Part shown: in pieces, positions 8,028 to 15,822 of the stretch
How the letters are laid out: every line of letters begins with the position of its first letter
Position numbering within the stretch: position 1 is the stretch's first letter
DNA from: a bacterium
GTDB taxonomy: Bacteria > Actinomycetota > Acidimicrobiia > UBA5794 > ZC4RG35
Reading direction: 5' to 3'
Assembly: GCA_028819835.1 (NCBI GenBank)
Contig: JAPPKR010000242.1
Span: 1-24,886 of the forward strand
Length of the DNA: 24,886 bases
Notes under the pieces: generated by a model
Seen by the model: only the letters and a program-made list of their open reading frames with translations
What the model was told of the DNA's origin: nothing
The model's database searches: none
Made by a program: the position numbers and the translations under genes

Positions 8028-8330
8028 CTATCCGATAGCCGCAAGGGAGGGATCAAAGTACCGGCACCGGTCATGCTGCCGAAAAGGATGTCCGCCAGCA
8101 GCCGTGTTGATGGGGTTTCCGAACCCGTCCGCCGCTGGTCTTGGAACTGCCTGCAGGTTGTAGGTGCGTGTGTCTCTGTTGGGAATGTGGCAAGATGCTA
8201 TCAGGCGAGGATCCCGTGAGGTCAAGAGATCCTGGCAACGGGTGTAGGGGGGCCACTTGGATGACCGGGTGCCGCGATAATCAGTGATTCTGCCACAGGC
8301 TCGTGAAGCGTCAGGGAAGAAAATTGGCAT
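8028..8330 (-). CDS. Possible 100-residue protein between methylase and 182-residue gene
   Basis: An open frame from ATG 8330, overlapping the last 20 bases of the methylase gene, to TAG 12 bases before the next gene. Without it the operon would have a gap of nearly 300 bases, so the tight fit at both ends supports it. The composition is rich in Arg, Pro and Cys (for example PYTRCQDLLTSRDPRLIASC), and no domain is recognised. Codon wobble positions are less GC-rich than in good genes nearby. It could equally be a decayed gene or an untranslated spacer. This is a weak call. Confidence 0.3.
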   Translation of the reverse strand: MPIFFPDASRACGRITDYRGTRSSKWPPYTRCQDLLTSRDPRLIASCHIPNRDTRTYNLQAVPRPAADGFGNPINTAAGGHPFRQHDRCRYFDPSLAAIG

Positions 8331-9192
8331 CGTAATTGCGGATGAACAGTTCGCTACCCTTGTCTCTGCCCCCGCGGAACCCGTCCCGCTTCTTCAGTCC
8401 ATTGCGTTGATCGTCCGTGCGATTGATCGTATAGTTCCATCTCTGGCCTTTGACCGAGGAGGTCCATTCATACAGCCCCCGAACATCTGGGTGGTCGTCA
8501 TATGTGAGAAGGAATAGCAGCCGATCAGCGTTGCGCTTCAAACATTCTGCAAGACGCTGATGATCGTCATGCTCAAAGACGGCACTGTAGAACTTCTGCT
8601 GGTCAGCTGCGTAGTAGGGGGGGTCCACAAACACGAAGCATTTGTCGGGCAGTTCGTCAACGACTTCCTCAAAGTCATACGAAGATAAAACCGTACCCTG
8701 CAGTTTGTCCGACACAGTACGTAGATGTGGTGGCCAGTTCTCGGGCCGCATTGAGTACTTGCGCCCGAAGCCCCAGTAGCAGTTCTCAGCTCGCATGATG
8801 CCACTGTAAGATGTCCGGTTCAGATAGAACCATCGGAAGGCCTTTTCAAGGTCGCTCTCCGGCTTGTAGTGGTTCTTGTAGTACGTGTGGTTAGCTTTGG
8901 TGGCTTCTACCCCATCAAGAAGGTCAATCAATCCCTCAACATCATCCCGAATCTGCTCTAGGGTATTGATCACATCTGCATCAAGATCGTTCAAGACTGA
9001 CATTCCGGAAGACGTTGGTTTAGCGAAGAAGACACTCGCGCCACCTGCGAATGGTTCGCAATAGTCGTGATGAGGTGGTATTTCCCTGAGAATGAGAGAA
9101 CGCGCGTAGAACTTCCCGCCTGGGTACCGGAACGGAGAGTTGGATCTGTTGGAACGGGGCAGATCCAGATTAGCCGAGGTCACACTGTCCAT
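8311..9192 (-). CDS. D12-class DNA adenine (N6) methyltransferase
   Basis: A 293-residue protein from ATG 9192. The motifs of the D12/Dam-like class appear in order: FRYPGGK (residues 21-27) and EPFAGGASVFF (46-56) for S-adenosylmethionine binding, an NDLDADV acidic motif (68-74), FYLNRTSYSG (122-131), and the catalytic VDPPYY (189-194). It should transfer a methyl group to N6 of adenine in double-stranded DNA. The recognition site cannot be read from sequence; GATC is common for the class but not assured. It is the first clear gene of the minus-strand operon with the helicase and ATPase, so it probably marks host DNA as self. A damaged frame upstream overlaps its first 13 bases. AGAGG sits directly against the ATG, closer than an ideal binding site. 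Confidence 0.9.
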   Translation of the reverse strand: MDSVTSANLDLPRSNRSNSPFRYPGGKFYARSLILREIPPHHDYCEPFAGGASVFFAKPTSSGMSVLNDLDADVINTLEQIRDDVEGLIDLLDGVEATKANHTYYKNHYKPESDLEKAFRWFYLNRTSYSGIMRAENCYWGFGRKYSMRPENWPPHLRTVSDKLQGTVLSSYDFEEVVDELPDKCFVFVDPPYYAADQQKFYSAVFEHDDHQRLAECLKRNADRLLFLLTYDDHPDVRGLYEWTSSVKGQRWNYTINRTDDQRNGLKKRDGFRGGRDKGSELFIRNYDANFLP

Positions 9193-9768
9193 CCTCTAAC
9201 GCCGAGGGCGGGTCTCGGAACTGGAACTGGCCACCCGTCGAAATGGGGGGCGAGACGGTTCTCCAGCAAATCCTCATGTAGTTCTGTGATGTGTTGCTCG
9301 TGACGGGGGAAGGAGTCTTTCTGTCACCCTAGCGTCTGACAGTGACGGATCGTTGACAAAGCCGACGACCGCTCGTTTTTCTTACTCCCTAGGTGTGACA
9401 TCGCGGACTGGCCAAGCGGGGGCTGCCGTCCCCAACGACGTTGGGGAGGTTGCCGGTCGGGCAATCCTAATAAATTGGGCTGCGGGTCTGCCGTGGATCC
9501 ATGCTTCGATGTCGCTCCGTGGACCGGTAAGCCATCGGTGGCGACCCGGGACCCCGGTGGGGATCCGATAGGTCAGGAGGAAGTGGTTGCGAGGCTGATG
9601 GAGCGGAGGTAGGAAGGGTACCGAGCGCCAAGCGGCCGGGCCAGCCGTCTCTAGTGCTAATGACGGCGTCGGGAACTCCCAAAGGTGCTTGTAGCTGAGA
9701 CGTCGGATGGTGGCGCTGTCACCCACTCGACCTAAGATCTCCAGACATGTATAAGGGCAGGTTCTCAT
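9180..9768 (-). pseudogene. Decayed or frameshifted reading frame upstream of the methylase
   Basis: A minus-strand frame from ATG 9768 reads protein-like (RRLSYKHLWEFPTPSLALET, later HRWLTGPRSDIEAWIHGRP) to a TAA at 9384-9382. The same frame continues in coding style (RAVVGFVNDPSLSDARVTER) to a run of five C on the minus strand (9305-9309). Beyond it the protein-like text moves by one base (RHEQHITELHEDLLENRLAP) and ends at TGA 9182-9180, inside the methylase start. Skipping one C at the run restores the frame. This looks like one gene with an internal stop and a frameshift, or a 128-residue gene followed by a small frameshifted one beginning at GTG 9327. No family is recognised. The only other content of 9193-9802 is the short gap before the next gene. 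Confidence 0.35.
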
Positions 9769-9802
9769 AACCTGGGGCGCTCTCCAAAGCGGCAAAGATC
9801 GT

Positions 9803-11716
9803 GTGTTGTCACTGGCCGACAGGGCTTCAACTGTGGATGCGATCACGGAGTTGATCTGGAACAGTCTGGATGCAGAGGCGACATCCGTCGATGTATTGGT
9901 GTCAATCAATGAGCTCGGCGCGCCGATTGAGTTGGTCGTCATGGATAATGGCCACGGAATCGCTCCGGACCAGGCTTGGAGGCTGTTCTTAACGGAGGGA
10001 GACTCGTGGAAGAAAGACAAACGGTTCTCCGATTCCCTCAACCGACCCCTCCACGGCCAAATGGGACGAGGCCGGCTCATCACCTACTCCGTTGCGGAAA
10101 GAGTCGAATGGTCAAGTGTCAGTTCAGCACAAGGTGGCCAGCAACGAATTGTCATTCGTGGAACGCGAGAGCGTCCTAATGGCTTCGAAATCCTAGACGC
10201 CCATGATGTCAACGAACCGGCCGGAACAACTGTCATTCTTGCGCTCCGCGATGTCCAGAAAGCTGCAAGAATTGCTGATGAGGGTTTCGAACAAGGCGTG
10301 GTAGAACGCCTCGCAGAGTCCCTTATCAGCCTCAAGGGCGTTACAGTCCGATGGCGAGGAAGGTCACTCGACGCGGAGCAGGCCATCCGTTCACGTGCCG
10401 AAGTGCCCCTCACCGGGATCGAAGCTGACGTTCTACGCGGGTATCCCTCTCCCCTATTGACGGTGATCGAGTGGAACCGCCCATTCGGCTCGAAGGGGAT
10501 CATCCTGTGTGATGACGCAGGATCTGCGATTACCAACTACAAGCCATCAGGCCTACCAGCAGTTCCGTTTTCCTGGAGCGCTTATCTGCGATGGTCAGGA
10601 TTTCGAGATCCAGAACTCATGGGAGTAGCTGATCTCCACGTGCCGAGACTCCGGCACCCGGAAATCCTTTCTGCGACGGAGCTAGCACTCACCAAGTACC
10701 TTGCCGGGCGTTTCGCCACCGAGCGAGGGCAAATCGTACGAGTGTGGAAAGAGGAAGGGGTGTATCCATATCTAGGTGAGCCAGACACCCGATTGGAGAT
10801 GGCGGAGCGTAGCCTCTTTGAGGTTGTAGCCGTCCTCTCAAGTTCCGCAATTCCAACAACGGGAACGGCTCAGAAGCGGTTGTCCCTTCGGCTCCTAAGG
10901 GAGGCCCTCCGGGCTGAACCGTCGCGTCTCGGGACAGCCCTTGAAGCAGTGCTCAATCTCCCCGAAGGCGAACTCAAGAGCCTTGAGTTGCTATTGAAGC
11001 GTACTGAGTTGGGGTCATTGATACGATCAGCCCACCGGGTAGCCAATCGGCTTGACTTCCTAGCTGGTCTCAGTTCGATTCTGTATACCGACGAGACGGC
11101 GAAGGTCTTTCGAGAAGTTGATCAGCTTCACCCCATCCTTGTCCGTGAGTCGTGGGTATTCGGTGACGAATGGGACTCTTCATTGTCTGAGCATGGACTC
11201 ACCAAGGTAGTACGGACGGCAGTTGAGGCAAGCGGAGAAGCTGTGTTGGCGTTGGAACCTGTGAAGCTAGAGAGTGGGAAGGGAGGACGCGTTGACATGG
11301 TATTCCATCGTCACATTTTCGAGAGTCGGTTGACTCGTCACCTCGTCGTCGAACTAAAGCGTCCGGGAAAGCTTGATATGACGCACTTTTCCCAAGTAGT
11401 TAACTATGCCCAAGTGATCACTGATCATCCCGAGGTGGCCAATTCGCCCCACAAGTGGGATTTCTGGCTGGTGGGAACGGACATGGAAGCAGCTGTGAAA
11501 ACAATGCGGCAGAACGACAACTCTCAACCAGGGCTTGTTAGTGACTACGGTGCCTTCAGGCTATACGTCATCACGTGGGGTGAACTGCTTGACCAGCTGC
11601 GTCACCAACTGGAGTGGTATCGGGAAGAACTGGCCATCTCACCGACCGAAACAACTGGTCTCGCATACCTCCAAGAGTCACACCAGGAATTTCTACCGAA
11701 CGCCACTGACGATTGA
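9803..11716 (+). CDS. GHKL (Hsp90/MutL/MORC-like) ATPase with C-terminal PD-(D/E)XK-like nuclease
   Basis: A 637-residue protein from GTG 9803. The N-terminus holds the Bergerat ATP-binding fold: N-box ELIWNSLDAEA (residues 16-26), G1 VVMDNGHGI (45-53) and G2-like HGQMGRGRL (84-92), as in MORC, MutL and Hsp90 relatives. The middle (about 110-430) has no clear motif. Near residue 442 is LHPILVRESWVFGDEW, a segment typical of REase-linked ATPases. It is followed by RVDMVF (Asp498) and VVELKRPGK (Glu517, Lys519), a PD-(D/E)XK core like that of Shedu-type nucleases. The arrangement suggests a one-gene defence protein with an ATP-gated nuclease. The domain begins unusually close to the start; upstream in-frame codons back to the stop at 9752 contain no ATG, GTG or TTG, so the gene may be 5'-trimmed. 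It converges on the nuclease gene at 11840. Confidence 0.75.
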   Translation: MLSLADRASTVDAITELIWNSLDAEATSVDVLVSINELGAPIELVVMDNGHGIAPDQAWRLFLTEGDSWKKDKRFSDSLNRPLHGQMGRGRLITYSVAERVEWSSVSSAQGGQQRIVIRGTRERPNGFEILDAHDVNEPAGTTVILALRDVQKAARIADEGFEQGVVERLAESLISLKGVTVRWRGRSLDAEQAIRSRAEVPLTGIEADVLRGYPSPLLTVIEWNRPFGSKGIILCDDAGSAITNYKPSGLPAVPFSWSAYLRWSGFRDPELMGVADLHVPRLRHPEILSATELALTKYLAGRFATERGQIVRVWKEEGVYPYLGEPDTRLEMAERSLFEVVAVLSSSAIPTTGTAQKRLSLRLLREALRAEPSRLGTALEAVLNLPEGELKSLELLLKRTELGSLIRSAHRVANRLDFLAGLSSILYTDETAKVFREVDQLHPILVRESWVFGDEWDSSLSEHGLTKVVRTAVEASGEAVLALEPVKLESGKGGRVDMVFHRHIFESRLTRHLVVELKRPGKLDMTHFSQVVNYAQVITDHPEVANSPHKWDFWLVGTDMEAAVKTMRQNDNSQPGLVSDYGAFRLYVITWGELLDQLRHQLEWYREELAISPTETTGLAYLQESHQEFLPNATDD

Positions 11717-11839
11717 GACGAACCGCTGGAACCCTCACTGAGTGCCAGCAGGCCTGAGCCACCCTTTGAACGTAACATCGCCCAATAGCCCCGGCCCAAC
11801 TCGGGGAAGTTAGCCGACGTCGGTAGGCGCTGACGGAGG
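11717..11839. other. Convergent intergenic spacer with inverted repeats
   Basis: Two genes end facing each other here. CCCCG and CGGGG around 11790-11808 can pair across an 8-base loop, and CCGACGTCGG near 11813-11822 is a short palindrome. CCGCC/GGCGG flank CTCT just inside the minus-strand gene end. None is followed by a T-run, so these are at best weak terminator candidates. Confidence 0.25.
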
Positions 11840-13366
11840 CTACATCCGCCCTCTGGCGGCAACGTCCGTTGGCGAATGCACCGTCGGCCCATCCGCAACT
11901 AGGCCAAAGCGTGAGCGTAGGAACAAACCATGCTCACGTCCGGCTGCGAACATTTGCTTAAGCGAGCCCACGAGACTCTCCTCGGTAGGTCGGGAGAACG
12001 TCAGCTCTTGGAACTCCGCGTAGTCAAGCAGTAAGCAGGGAACGGTAGTTTCTTCAAAAACGGAGAGGACTAGTCGGCTACCAGCCGAGCGCTCCGGATC
12101 GAATAGTTCCTTGACTATGACGAGGCCCAAGACCTCGCGACCGGACATATGGAGCTCCCAGAGTTGCCCATCCGTGATGATGCCGATGGAACTGCCAGAT
12201 CGGAGGTGGTTGATTGATCCCTTCAGTTGGGCTGCAGCCTTTCTGAGATGCTTGTCGGTAGTGGCCTTCTTGCGATCAATGGTACGACCGAGGGCCGCCT
12301 CGGTGACGGGGCTGTCCTTAGCCTGAATCAGCAGCACAGTCCATTTGGTGGCCACAAGCACGTCCACGAACTCTCGTCTGTCGTTCGCTCGTACTGGATT
12401 CCGGTAAACTTGGTCATAGCTGAACGCCCGATGTAGCCCCATCTCAATGTCACGTTCGTTCAAATCGCCCGGAGAGGTCTGCCTTTGTTCGCATAAGTTG
12501 TCGGGAGGTAGCGTCTCAAGCAGGTTGATTCTTAGGGAGGCATCGTCTTCGGCTGTAGACCGAGCCCCAAACCATGAGATCATGTCGTCGTCGAACTGAC
12601 GGGCGAACTCCAGGGTACCCGGCACGAATCGGATCGTGTTCACCAAGTGTCGAAAGCGAGTGGCATCCGGGTTCTTAGCCCGGAAGCCAATCAACTTTCG
12701 ATTGTGTTCGTCATAGAAGTGTATGTCGAAGGAGTCTGACGATAGCACCTGCACGAATTCGTGGGCTAGCTCATCGTCGAAGAGCGGAGTACGGACAATA
12801 AGTGGTTCATCGTGGTCATCGAAAAAAGCTGAAATCAAACCAAAGGTGTCCACATCACCAGCGCGCAGAGGGACCAAGTAAATGCGGAAGAATTTTCGCA
12901 ACCGAGCTGTTGCAGCGATTTCCCTCATTGTCTTCGCGATGAGAATCATTCGGGAGGAGGCTGCGTCGCGCGTGGGCAGAAGACCGCCCTTGAAGTCGAC
13001 CAGTGTCTGTGGAACAGCTGGGTAGGTGACAGACTCGGACCAACGCAAATAAGCCTGTAACTTGGGAGCATCGCCAGCTGGCACAAAGGCGGAACAAGGG
13101 ATGTCGTCTCTGCCAGCAGCGACCCGCATCATCGCCCCTGCGCGTGAGATAGTAGAGGTGACATCTCGGGTTTCCCGATCCACATTCCGCAGGCAGTGGA
13201 CGGCCCGCTCGGTCAGTCCTACAGCCACCAGAGGCGGTTTCCCCGGAACCTCCAGATACAATATCAACTCCGTATCGCGAGTTTGCCAATCTCCCTGTGC
13301 GTAGCGGACCAAGACGTATTCGTTTTCACTAGCGTATTTGAAGCACTCGGAGTGGATTCGAGTCAT
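11840..13366 (-). CDS. Protein with C-terminal PD-(D/E)XK-like nuclease domain
   Basis: About 508 residues from ATG 13366; the frame is open further upstream, but that extension is Arg/Pro/Ser-rich and not domain-like, so it was excluded. The N-terminal two thirds is a long region without a recognised motif (several FDD/DDHDEP acidic patches). The C-terminal part contains FSYDQVYRNPV, then REFVDVLVATKW (Asp335) and LLIQAKDSP (Gln348, Lys350), followed by a basic helix with LRKAAAQLKGSI. That is a D-(x)n-(E/Q)xK restriction-endonuclease-like core in which glutamine takes the usual glutamate place, as in several restriction families. It follows the HEPN-motif gene on the same strand after 145 bases, so the two may form a module. 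Function is unknown; nucleic-acid cleavage is likely but not proven. Confidence 0.65.
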   Translation of the reverse strand: MTRIHSECFKYASENEYVLVRYAQGDWQTRDTELILYLEVPGKPPLVAVGLTERAVHCLRNVDRETRDVTSTISRAGAMMRVAAGRDDIPCSAFVPAGDAPKLQAYLRWSESVTYPAVPQTLVDFKGGLLPTRDAASSRMILIAKTMREIAATARLRKFFRIYLVPLRAGDVDTFGLISAFFDDHDEPLIVRTPLFDDELAHEFVQVLSSDSFDIHFYDEHNRKLIGFRAKNPDATRFRHLVNTIRFVPGTLEFARQFDDDMISWFGARSTAEDDASLRINLLETLPPDNLCEQRQTSPGDLNERDIEMGLHRAFSYDQVYRNPVRANDRREFVDVLVATKWTVLLIQAKDSPVTEAALGRTIDRKKATTDKHLRKAAAQLKGSINHLRSGSSIGIITDGQLWELHMSGREVLGLVIVKELFDPERSAGSRLVLSVFEETTVPCLLLDYAEFQELTFSRPTEESLVGSLKQMFAAGREHGLFLRSRFGLVADGPTVHSPTDVAARGRM

Positions 13367-13511
13367 CAGCCGTGGACGGGTCAGAATTGTTGTGCGGGGG
13401 GATCGGTCTCCGACGGACGTGGCCTCTGCCCGGACTGCAGCGCCCAGTCGAGGACGGCGCGCCGACAGGCGGCGAGGTGGTTGGTAGCTTCTCCGAGGTC
13501 GCGGTTGAGTT

Positions 13512-15167
13512 TCAACGGGGGATGAAGCGGTCTGGGGGAGGCCATGTTGAGGATGGCTCGTAATTGAGATCTTGCCCTTGGTCCTCACCGCCTCCAATGG
13601 GCAGAGGTAGTGTGTCTGGGTCCGAACTCGGGTCTCGCCACTCGAACCGACCGACGTAAAATTCTGATGTTGAAGAGACGCCGTGGTCGCGTTCCCGCTT
13701 CTCCCGTGAATAGAGGAAGCCGAGCATATAGACGGGAGGTGCCTTTCCCCAGCGCTTTTTGCTCTGAAGGGAATGATGGATTTGCTGCTTCTTGATCCAA
13801 TTCATTAGAGGGTCTAGCAGCGCTCGAACATCGTCGTGGTCGTCCGCGTCAACCACAAAATTGCCGCTGTACCTCCGAGCGAGGTTATGAGAGATGTCGT
13901 CAAGTGACATGACTTTTACCTGGTTTGGTAGCTTATTGGGCCACTCGGCCGTAGCATGTCGGTATGCCTCCCGCCCTGCGGCAAGCCCCACTGGTATGGC
14001 CCGAGCCAGGGTGGCTCGCATCCGACCGAGTGGTTTACGTTTTGGCCATATCAGTATCGGATCAAAAGAACCGAGGAAGGCTTGATCGGTCAAGTCGCCC
14101 CGGATCCATTCATCAAGACGCTCGGCATCCACGCAGGCGAAACTGATCGGATTCTTAGATCTCAGGCCAATCAGGAAACGGTCGCCCTCGGGAAACCAGG
14201 TATACGCTGAGACCAAAAGGGCTACCATCTCGGCAAGGCATTCCTCGAACGCACGTGTTTTATCAAGACACTCGATGCGTATCTGCGTCTTGCTGTTCAC
14301 CGCATCCGTGTGAACGGATTCCACTACCAGCGAACGAGTTGATGCGAAATCAGGAAAATGCCTTGTTCGGAGACCGCGGTTGGCCGGGGCAGCCGAGAGT
14401 ATCTGGCGGATGTGTGGATCGTCTCTGTGTTCGAGAAGGAACAGCCGGAGAGCAAAGGAAAAGGCGAGGCATTCATCGACAATGCCGGCCACCTCGTTCA
14501 CCAAATCAAACATGGACATAGTTTCGGAGTTGCCATGGAGATCCGTGTAGACAACTGACACGGGTGTCACCCCTGTCTCTTGGATGAACTTGACTTCATG
14601 GGCGATTCCGTTCCGCACCGTCGGGTTGTGGAACCACCCGACCGACTGCCATCCTCTGGCAGTCAGCGCATCCCGGATCAGTTGGGGTCTCAGCGGCAGT
14701 TGTTTGCCGTCATTAGCTAAGAGTCGGTAGGCCGCAAGGCCGAGCAAGCTGTCAAAGGACTGCTCAACAATCCTGAGGTACCACTGGTTCAAGTAACGAG
14801 TGACCGCCTCGTAGGGGTTCATGCTGTCAAGGTCCATGCCTTCGAGCTCTCCTGCGATCTGTTCAACAGATTCGATCGCCTGCCAGACATCGTGACCGCA
14901 GGAGAGAAAGTCGGAAGCAAACAGAGCACCGTCGTCTTGGTAGGTGTCTACAAGGTGGCGGTGATACTCAGTAAAAGCAGCCTCGAAATACAGACAGAGC
15001 GGACGGTCTTCCAGGTAAGAGCCCACCACGAAACTGTTCCAATCCATTGAAGGGTCCAGATCGTCGGGACTAAGATCCAACACTCTCAAGACAGCCCTCA
15101 GCCCACGTTGACGTCTCGCCCCATACTCCGAAACCGTCTGCGCTGCCGCTCTAAGATCGCCCATCAT
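13512..15167 (-). CDS. Large protein with HEPN-type Rx4H motif, possible RNase effector
   Basis: About 551 residues from ATG 15167; GTG 15203 would add 12, and no ribosome binding site decides between them. Counted from the ATG, an N-terminal helical region holds a long amphipathic helix (about 125-154, LNQWYLRIVEQSFDSLLG) followed by PTVRNGIAHEVKF (about 182-194). The RNGIAH is the Rx4H signature of HEPN ribonucleases, and the helix-loop-helix setting fits. The rest is unfamiliar: repeated Asp/Glu-rich blocks, LIGLRSKNPISFACVD, and a C-terminal part with LGFLYSREKRERDHG. The protein is large for a HEPN protein, so most of it may sense something or bind the partner. It is the first gene after tRNA-Ala and is followed by the nuclease-like gene. 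HEPN RNases commonly block infection by cutting cellular RNA; that role is inferred here. Confidence 0.6.
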   Translation of the reverse strand: MMGDLRAAAQTVSEYGARRQRGLRAVLRVLDLSPDDLDPSMDWNSFVVGSYLEDRPLCLYFEAAFTEYHRHLVDTYQDDGALFASDFLSCGHDVWQAIESVEQIAGELEGMDLDSMNPYEAVTRYLNQWYLRIVEQSFDSLLGLAAYRLLANDGKQLPLRPQLIRDALTARGWQSVGWFHNPTVRNGIAHEVKFIQETGVTPVSVVYTDLHGNSETMSMFDLVNEVAGIVDECLAFSFALRLFLLEHRDDPHIRQILSAAPANRGLRTRHFPDFASTRSLVVESVHTDAVNSKTQIRIECLDKTRAFEECLAEMVALLVSAYTWFPEGDRFLIGLRSKNPISFACVDAERLDEWIRGDLTDQAFLGSFDPILIWPKRKPLGRMRATLARAIPVGLAAGREAYRHATAEWPNKLPNQVKVMSLDDISHNLARRYSGNFVVDADDHDDVRALLDPLMNWIKKQQIHHSLQSKKRWGKAPPVYMLGFLYSREKRERDHGVSSTSEFYVGRFEWRDPSSDPDTLPLPIGGGEDQGQDLNYEPSSTWPPPDRFIPR

Positions 15168-15341
15168 CCAAGTATCGCAGACCTTGGCTCCCGAACCCAG
15201 CACTCCAGGGCCTGCCCTTCAACTGACGAAGGCATACCAATGCTCCCGTGCATATTTCGGATCGGGGACTCGGGTAACCGCGGCGTGCCAGAGAATCTGG
15301 GTAACCCGACAAGAAACCGCAGGTAGATGGGGCTCTTTCTG

Positions 15342-15415
15342 TGGAGCTGACGGGACTTGAACCCGTGACCTCTTGCATGCCATGCAAGCGCTCTTCCAAG
15401 CTGAGCTACAGCCCC
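15342..15415 (-). tRNA. tRNA-Ala (anticodon GGC)
   Basis: All four arms fold: acceptor GGGGCTG with CAGCTCC, D-arm GCTC/GAGC, anticodon stem CTTGC/GCAAG around loop ATGGCAT (anticodon GGC at 15379-15381), and T-arm ACGGG/CCCGT around TTCAAGT. The third acceptor pair is G-U, the classic G3:U70 identity element recognised by alanyl-tRNA synthetase. The discriminator base is A, and CCA is not encoded. The 3' end points toward the accessory block, a common site for integration. Confidence 0.95.
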
Positions 15416-15427
15416 CGGCTTCCCGGA

Positions 15428-15437
15428 GTATATATCA
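15428..15437 (-). promoter_or_regulatory. Extended -10 promoter of tRNA-Ala
   Basis: On the minus strand TGATATATAC gives an extended -10 element (TGn plus TATATA) ending 14 bases before the tRNA 5' end, which would leave a leader of only a few bases. It overlaps the rsfS stop codon. No good -35 box is visible, which extended -10 promoters tolerate. Confidence 0.45.
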
Positions 15438-15815
15438 GGCGGACTGGAGCTCGGAGGCCGTTTGAGGGGAGGGCGCGGTCCAGGGAATGCGGGGCGCGTC
15501 CCCCCACAACCCCTCCAGGCCGTAATACCGCCGATGGTCCGGCGAGAAGATGTGTATCACAAAGTCGCCGTAGTCCAACAGGACCCACTCCGCCTCCGCC
15601 AAACCCTCCTCCCCGACGCGGTCACGCCCCTTGTCCCGAAGAAGGTGTTTCAACTCCGCGGCCGCGCTCTGGATGTGCAGGCGGGAACGGCCCGTGGCGA
15701 TCACGAACACATCGGTGATGCCCATGGTCTCCCCCACCCGAAGCAGCACGACATCGGTGGCGCTCTTCCGCGCCAGAAGATCTGCGACCAGCCGAGCGGC
15801 CTCGAGCGTCTCTAC
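15435..15815 (-). CDS. rsfS: Ribosomal silencing factor RsfS
   Basis: RsfS binds ribosomal protein uL14 and blocks joining of the subunits when nutrients are short. The family core is clear: GITDVFVIATGRSRLHIQS, a short basic loop (RDKGRDRVG), and WVLLDYGDFVIHIFSP, the most conserved segment. It follows nadD at 34 bases, the usual pairing. The first standard start (GTG 15749) falls inside the conserved domain. The frame remains coding for 22 more codons (EAARLVADLLARKSATDVV), which matches the normal N-terminus, and then meets a TGA at 15818-15816. A strong AGGAGG (15828-15823) lies seven bases before a GTA codon at 15815. I take 15815 as the likely protein start, giving about 126 residues, although GTA is not a normal start codon. 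Confidence 0.85.
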   Translation of the reverse strand, partial: VETLEAARLVADLLARKSATDVVLLRVGETMGITDVFVIATGRSRLHIQSAAAELKHLLRDKGRDRVGEEGLAEAEWVLLDYGDFVIHIFSPDHRRYYGLEGLWGDAPRIPWTAPSPQTASELQSA

Positions 15816-15822
15816 TCAAACA

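Noticed and set aside
3160..9192. Phosphorothioation (Dnd) system
   Set aside because: Only the ATPase is DndD-like; DndC sulfurtransferase and other Dnd proteins are not present, and an adenine methylase takes the place of the marking enzyme.
9193..9802. CRISPR array or regular repeats in the longer gaps
   Set aside because: No repeated unit of 20 or more bases was found in this or the other gaps.
15204..15341. Intrinsic terminator downstream of tRNA-Ala
   Set aside because: No GC-rich hairpin followed by T residues on the minus strand; transcription may run on toward the HEPN gene.
15415..15434. Direct repeat of the tRNA-Ala 3' end as an attachment site
   Set aside because: No copy of the last 15-20 bases of the tRNA was found near the left edge or elsewhere in the window.
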